9,672 bases of DNA from Ignavibacteriales bacterium. Its GTDB lineage: Bacteria; Bacteroidota; Ignavibacteria; T3Sed10-11. Shown here in pieces: positions 6,747 to 9,672 of the stretch. The stretch covers positions 1 through 9,672 of the forward strand of contig PWJF01000291.1 in the NCBI GenBank assembly GCA_003560935.1. The letters run 5' to 3'. The notes beneath the pieces are model-generated. The model ran no database searches. It was not told the DNA's origin and saw only the letters and a program-made list of their open reading frames with translations. Numbering within the stretch: position 1 is the stretch's first letter; each line of letters begins with the position of its first letter. A program made the translations under genes and the position numbers.

Positions 6747-6825
6747 GTGTTATTAGTTATCGGTTAATTGTTATTGGTTTTAACTCGCCGAAACCATTAA
6801 CTAATAACTATTAAACCAATAACAC
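6747..6825. repeat. Inverted array of 7-base repeats forming a long imperfect hairpin
   Basis: The left arm on the plus strand reads in 7-base steps from 6750: TTATTAG, TTATCGG, TTAATTG, TTATTGG, TTTTAAC. The right arm from 6794 reads CCATTAA, CTAATAA, CTATTAA, one extra A, CCAATAA. The arms are each other's complement in register: 6747-6780 pairs with 6791-6825 around a 10-base loop (6781-6790), with about six mismatches or wobble and one bulged A. It fills most of the 109-base gap between miaB and the SPOR gene and ends 10 bases before the miaB stop codon. It lacks a T-tract after the stem on the minus strand, so it is not a textbook terminator; it could still end or slow transcription, protect RNA ends, or be a dispersed repeat. 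Confidence 0.75.
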
Positions 6826-6835
6826 CGTTCGTTAT

Positions 6836-8182
6836 TTATGCCTCCACCGCAATACGTACGTCAACCCAACCCTGCCTCGTTACCACGTGACCGAACAGTG
6901 TTGCGGAATTGGCATCGTAAATTTTAACATTTAGATAATCACCGACGTTATAATCTCCTTCGGGGAAGATAACGGTTTTGTTCGTATCGGTTCTTCCCAT
7001 AAAATATGAATCGGATTTTTTGCTGGTCCTTTCGACCAGCACTTCAAAGGATTTTCCGATCGTTTGTTTATTGATCTCAAGCGATATAGACCGCTGCAGA
7101 TTGATGATCTCATTAAGACGGCGCGTTTTAACTTCGTCGGGAACGTCGTCCCCCATATTCCATGCTTTTGTGTTTTCACGCGGAGAATATTTGAACATGA
7201 ACGCACCGTCGAAGCGCACTTCTTTTATAATTTCGAGCGTGGCTTGATGATCTTCTTCCGTCTCCGTCGGGAATCCCGCTATTATATCCGTCGAGAGTGC
7301 AACACCGGGTATTGTCGATGTAATCTTCCCGACCAGTTTCATATAATGGTCGATCGTGTAGGTGCGGTTCATCAGTTCAAGAATATAATCCGAGCCGGAT
7401 TGCACGGGAAGATGTACATAGGAACAAATGTTATCATAATCGGCAATGGCGCGGATGAGTTTATCCGACATATCCTGCGGATGCGATGTCGTAAACCTCA
7501 CCCTCAGTTTGGGGTCGATATGGGCGACCGACATCAACAAATCCGAGAAATCATGTTCACCGTCGCGATACGAATTTACATTCTGACCGAGGAGTGTTAC
7601 TTCACGGAAACCCCGGTCGAAGAGTTGTTCAATTTCACGTACGACGCTGTGTAATGTTCTGCTCCGTTCACGTCCGCGCGTATACGGAACCACACAGAAC
7701 GTACAGAACTTGTCGCATCCTCTCATGACGGATACCCACGCACTCACGCCATCCGTACGCAGCGGAATGATGTCGTCATAGTTCTCCACCTTTGAGAGCT
7801 TTACCGCAATTCCTTTTTCACCATCGAATGCCGCACCCAGCAGACCGGGTAATTTCCGGTATTCGTCGGGTCCGACAACGATATCGACAAGTCTGAGCTG
7901 ATCGAGCAGCTTGCTCCGCAGGCGTTCGGCCATACATCCGAGTACGCCGATTACCATCTCCGGGTTATTCGATTTGTAGCGTTTAAATTCACCCAGCCGG
8001 CTGATGACGCGCTGCTCCGCATGGTCTCTGATACTGCACGTATTCACCAGCGCAACATCCGCATCACGGAGCGATCTTGTAAACTCATAACCGTCATCAT
8101 GGAGCAAACTCGATACGACCTCGCTGTCCGCAAGATTCATCTGACATCCGTATGTCTCGATATACACTTTTTTGTTCTTCAT
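6836..8182 (-). CDS. miaB: tRNA-2-methylthio-N6-dimethylallyladenosine synthase (MiaB)
   Basis: A 448-residue radical-SAM methylthiotransferase that adds the 2-methylthio group to i6A37 next to the anticodon of tRNAs reading UNN codons. The N-terminal UPF0004 domain carries three cluster-binding cysteines: C13 (YGCQMN), C49 (NTCSIR) and C83 (LGCMAE). The radical-SAM motif RGCDKFCTFCVVPYTRGRERSR holds C156, C160 and C163, followed by VTLLGQNVNSY, SHPQDMS, HLPVQSGS and TDIIAGFPTET. A TRAM RNA-binding domain occupies about 375-440. The pattern GCDKFCTFCVVPYTRG is characteristic of MiaB as opposed to MtaB or RimO. A strong GGGAGG (8201-8196) lies 13 bases before the ATG, a longer spacing than usual. 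A good promoter lies upstream, and the gene probably leads the transcript that continues through the SPOR, activator, lptE and TPR genes. Confidence 0.97.
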   Translation of the reverse strand: MKNKKVYIETYGCQMNLADSEVVSSLLHDDGYEFTRSLRDADVALVNTCSIRDHAEQRVISRLGEFKRYKSNNPEMVIGVLGCMAERLRSKLLDQLRLVDIVVGPDEYRKLPGLLGAAFDGEKGIAVKLSKVENYDDIIPLRTDGVSAWVSVMRGCDKFCTFCVVPYTRGRERSRTLHSVVREIEQLFDRGFREVTLLGQNVNSYRDGEHDFSDLLMSVAHIDPKLRVRFTTSHPQDMSDKLIRAIADYDNICSYVHLPVQSGSDYILELMNRTYTIDHYMKLVGKITSTIPGVALSTDIIAGFPTETEEDHQATLEIIKEVRFDGAFMFKYSPRENTKAWNMGDDVPDEVKTRRLNEIINLQRSISLEINKQTIGKSFEVLVERTSKKSDSYFMGRTDTNKTVIFPEGDYNVGDYLNVKIYDANSATLFGHVVTRQGWVDVRIAVEA

Positions 8183-8224
8183 CGACTAAAAACATCCTCC
8201 CGATTTTATAATCCTTAACTTTGT

Positions 8225-8253
8225 AATATATCCAATGTCTGCCATTAAGTCAA
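8225..8253 (-). promoter_or_regulatory. Strong candidate sigma-70 promoter for miaB
   Basis: On the minus strand TTGACT (8253-8248) is followed after exactly 17 bases by TATATT (8230-8225); each box matches 5 of 6 consensus bases. The predicted start near 8218 gives a leader of about 35 bases that contains the GGGAGG site for miaB. This is the best promoter-like sequence in the window and probably drives the whole minus-strand run down to the TPR gene. Confidence 0.65.
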
Positions 8254-8301
8254 GAATAGGTGAAATACTACCGTTTTTAACAGATTGGCCTTTTTCCGGA
8301 T

Positions 8302-8318
8302 ACTGACAAAAATTCAGT
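8302..8318. repeat. Short inverted repeat (ACTGA...TCAGT) upstream of the MNT gene
   Basis: Five-base arms separated by seven A/T-rich bases, followed at once by a second TTCAG. It lies about 57 bases ahead of the chosen MNT start in the divergent gap with miaB. It could be an operator for the two-gene module, but arms this short arise often by chance. No convincing promoter for the MNT gene could be picked here: TTGAGT (8349-8354 region) and TACTAT 17 bases later would overlap the ATG at 8375. Confidence 0.2.
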
Positions 8319-8374
8319 TTCAGGCGAAATTTAAAATGATGATTTTTTTGAGTATATTGATAAGAACAGGTACT

Positions 8375-8722
8375 ATGATTACGGACAACACAATTATTAT
8401 GTATACTCACGAGCGGGAAGCACTCGAACATATTGCAAAGGAATTGCGCGGCACATTCGGGGATGTGATAGCCGGGGTATATGCATTCGGTTCGCGGGTA
8501 CGGGGTGATCATACGGCATGGTCGGATTTCGATGTGCTTATCGTAGTATCCGAAAAAGATATACGAATCGAAAAAGAAATAATCAGTATTATTGTCGAAA
8601 TTGAAAACGAGCACGGCTTATCATTCTCTCCGGTGATAAAAACCGCCGAATCGTTTGAGAACGAGAAAAAGCATAACTCACCCTTTTACCGGAACATCGC
8701 AAGCGAAGCAATACCGTTATGA
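8375..8722 (+). CDS. MNT-type minimal nucleotidyltransferase (antitoxin partner of HEPN protein)
   Basis: A 115-residue protein of the minimal nucleotidyltransferase family (COG1708 type). It carries the signature G39-S-R...S50-D51-F-D53, whose two aspartates bind metal in the family. The C-terminal half continues GLSFSPVIKTAESFENEKKHNSPFYRNI, a pattern common in MNT proteins paired with HEPN partners. A third acidic residue on the following strand, expected in many active members, is not evident (the strand reads LSFSPVI). In characterised MntA/HepT pairs the MNT protein silences the HEPN ribonuclease by adding AMP to a tyrosine; that role is inferred here from the pairing. The start is uncertain: 8375 has a weak AGG site, while 8399 (MYTHERE) gives the usual distance to the GSR motif. 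The TGA overlaps the HEPN ATG by 4 bases. Confidence 0.85.
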   Translation: MITDNTIIMYTHEREALEHIAKELRGTFGDVIAGVYAFGSRVRGDHTAWSDFDVLIVVSEKDIRIEKEIISIIVEIENEHGLSFSPVIKTAESFENEKKHNSPFYRNIASEAIPL

Positions 8723-9132
8723 CCCTCACAAAAGAAGATAAGATCAATCTCAGCGAATCCAGAATACAAAAGGCAAAGGAGTTTCTGGAAGATGCCCGTG
8801 CGACACTGCAGGATGAAAGAATAAAAACATCGGTAAACAGATCATATTATGCCGCGCTGAACGCTGTCCGGTCTTTATTAATTCTCGAGGGTGTTAACGC
8901 TGAATCGCATGACGGCGCCGTAACATTATTCAGTCTCAGATTCATAAAAACCAATCAGCTTCCCGCAAACCTTGTTAAAAAATTCAAATCTCTTCTCGCA
9001 CGGCGAACCGAGGTCGATTACGGCGACTTCGAGATGATTGAAAAACCGGAGGCGGAAGAATCACTGCAGATTAGCGAAGAAATCATTACACAAATCGACC
9101 AACTCAGAATAAAACTGATCAAAGAGCTATAG
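8719..9132 (+). CDS. HEPN-domain protein (putative toxin of MNT/HEPN pair)
   Basis: A 137-residue all-helical HEPN protein of the COG1895 kind. Typical marks are NRSYYAALNAVRSLLILEG (40-58), ESHDG (62-66) and RRTEVDYGDF (95-104); the last helix is rich in Glu, Ile and Leu. Many HEPN toxins are ribonucleases with an R-x4-6-H motif. Here the only histidine is H64, and no Arg lies 5-7 residues before it, so that motif is absent; the R-x-x-x-D-Y at 96-101 occupies the corresponding late helix. Its catalytic status is therefore open. Translation is coupled to the MNT gene by the ATGA overlap at 8719-8722. The pair most likely acts as a toxin-antitoxin or defence module, although some HEPN/MNT proteins may serve other roles. 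Confidence 0.87.
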   Translation: MTLTKEDKINLSESRIQKAKEFLEDARATLQDERIKTSVNRSYYAALNAVRSLLILEGVNAESHDGAVTLFSLRFIKTNQLPANLVKKFKSLLARRTEVDYGDFEMIEKPEAEESLQISEEIITQIDQLRIKLIKEL

Positions 9133-9144
9133 AACACGAGAAAT

Positions 9145-9672
9145 ATGATGACGTCCAAACAGCCGACGATACTAAATAAGATAATCGAAGAAGCGAAAAA
9201 AAGAAAGAAGCATATAGTATTACCGGATGCAACTGACGAACGAACGATCCGGGCGGCGCGTACGCTCACCCGCAGCGGTATTGCGGATGTATCGTTAATC
9301 GGCGACCCGCGTTTAATCGAAAAGAAAGCAAAGGATGCGGATTCATCGCTCCACGGACTGCGCATCATCGATCCCGAGTCATCGGAACAGACAAGCAATT
9401 TTGCGAATATCTTTTTCAATCTCAGAAAAGAAAAAGGCATAACGATCGAACAGGCACAGCAGACAATGAAGAATCCTTTGTACTTCGGAGCGATGATGGT
9501 ACGCGAGAGAATGGCGAACGGCAGCGTCGCAGGATCGATTTCGACAACGGGCGATGTGCTGCGCGCGGCAATTCAGACTATCGGACTTGCCGAAGGGATA
9601 AAAATCGTTTCGAGTTTCTTCCTGATGGTATTTCCGGATACGATCTATTCGTTTGCAGACTGTGCCGTCGTA
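9145..9672 (+). CDS. pta: Phosphate acetyltransferase, 3' end cut off by window edge
   Basis: Transfers an acetyl group between acetyl-CoA and phosphate, making acetyl phosphate, usually together with acetate kinase; cytoplasmic. The 176 visible codons match the N-terminal half of the short (about 330-residue) phosphotransacetylase: IVLPDATDERTIRAA (24-38), SLIGDP (50-55), NPLYFGAMMV (110-119), AGSISTTGDVLRAAIQ (129-144), VSSFFLM (155-161) and FADCAVV at the edge. There is no N-terminal DRTGG regulatory region, so this is not the long enterobacterial form. Two adjacent ATGs (9145, 9148) are possible starts; a weak GAG at 9138-9140 suits the second slightly better. Only 12 bases separate it from the HEPN stop, too few for a full promoter of its own, so it may be read from the MNT/HEPN transcript or from a promoter inside the HEPN gene. 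Acetate kinase is not in the window. Confidence 0.95.
   Translation, partial: MMTSKQPTILNKIIEEAKKRKKHIVLPDATDERTIRAARTLTRSGIADVSLIGDPRLIEKKAKDADSSLHGLRIIDPESSEQTSNFANIFFNLRKEKGITIEQAQQTMKNPLYFGAMMVRERMANGSVAGSISTTGDVLRAAIQTIGLAEGIKIVSSFFLMVFPDTIYSFADCAVV

Noticed and set aside
6727..6835. A sigma-54 (-24/-12) promoter ahead of the SPOR gene for self-control by the activator
   Set aside because: No GG-N10-GC arrangement could be found on the minus strand in this gap.
7064..7654. A 196-codon open frame on the plus strand
   Set aside because: It lies wholly opposite miaB, whose cysteine motifs and domains are intact; the translation shows no recognisable domain and is best explained as the shadow of miaB codon use.
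8186..8614. A 142-codon minus-strand open frame opposite the MNT gene
   Set aside because: It overlaps the miaB promoter and the conserved GS...DxD coding sequence, and its translation is rich in Phe, Tyr and Cys with no domain pattern.
9018..9440. A 140-codon minus-strand open frame across HEPN and pta
   Set aside because: It lies opposite the ends of two recognised genes; its hydrophobic, Ser/Ile-rich product is the usual antisense reading of Lys/Glu-rich helices.

Overview
This window looks like chromosomal DNA of a Gram-negative (diderm) bacterium. The envelope genes show this: an LptE-type lipopolysaccharide-assembly lipoprotein and a SPOR-domain protein. The form of LptE, the GDxxS-free kinase-fold protein and the mix of neighbours suggest the FCB superphylum, perhaps the Ignavibacteria/Chlorobi side; this is an impression from sequence style, not a placement. 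The best promoter candidates are ordinary sigma-70 types with TTG-type -35 and TA-type -10 boxes 17 bases apart, rather than the Bacteroidota TAnnTTTG type.

Layout, left to right. (1) Bases 1-3226, minus strand: a kinase-fold protein with eroded active-site motifs, a secreted SxxK serine hydrolase starting 1 base after it, then sucC (succinyl-CoA synthetase beta), which has its own candidate promoter and runs off the left edge. (2) A 101-base divergent gap leads to rpsT (ribosomal protein S20) on the plus strand. (3) Bases 3607-8182, minus strand: a probable five-gene run read as miaB, a TPR/SPOR envelope protein, a sigma-54 activator without receiver domain, lptE, and a cytoplasmic TPR protein. 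The last four are tightly packed (a 16-base gap, a 4-base overlap, a 24-base gap). miaB has the best promoter in the window and is separated from the rest by a 109-base gap holding an inverted array of 7-base repeats. (4) From 8375 on the plus strand: a MNT nucleotidyltransferase/HEPN pair with a 4-base start-stop overlap (toxin-antitoxin type), followed 12 bases later by pta (phosphate acetyltransferase), which runs off the right edge.

How the genes fit together: sucC and pta bracket the window with central acyl-CoA/acyl-phosphate metabolism. The middle operon couples a tRNA-modification gene to outer-membrane and cell-wall maintenance and to a sigma-54 activator whose targets are not visible here. 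The kinase-fold/serine-hydrolase pair could work on cell-wall sugars or peptides, but the kinase-fold member has lost the residues that normally define catalysis, which is the most unusual protein-level observation. The most unusual DNA-level one is the heptad-repeat hairpin downstream of miaB. No mobile element, CRISPR array, tRNA or rRNA was seen.
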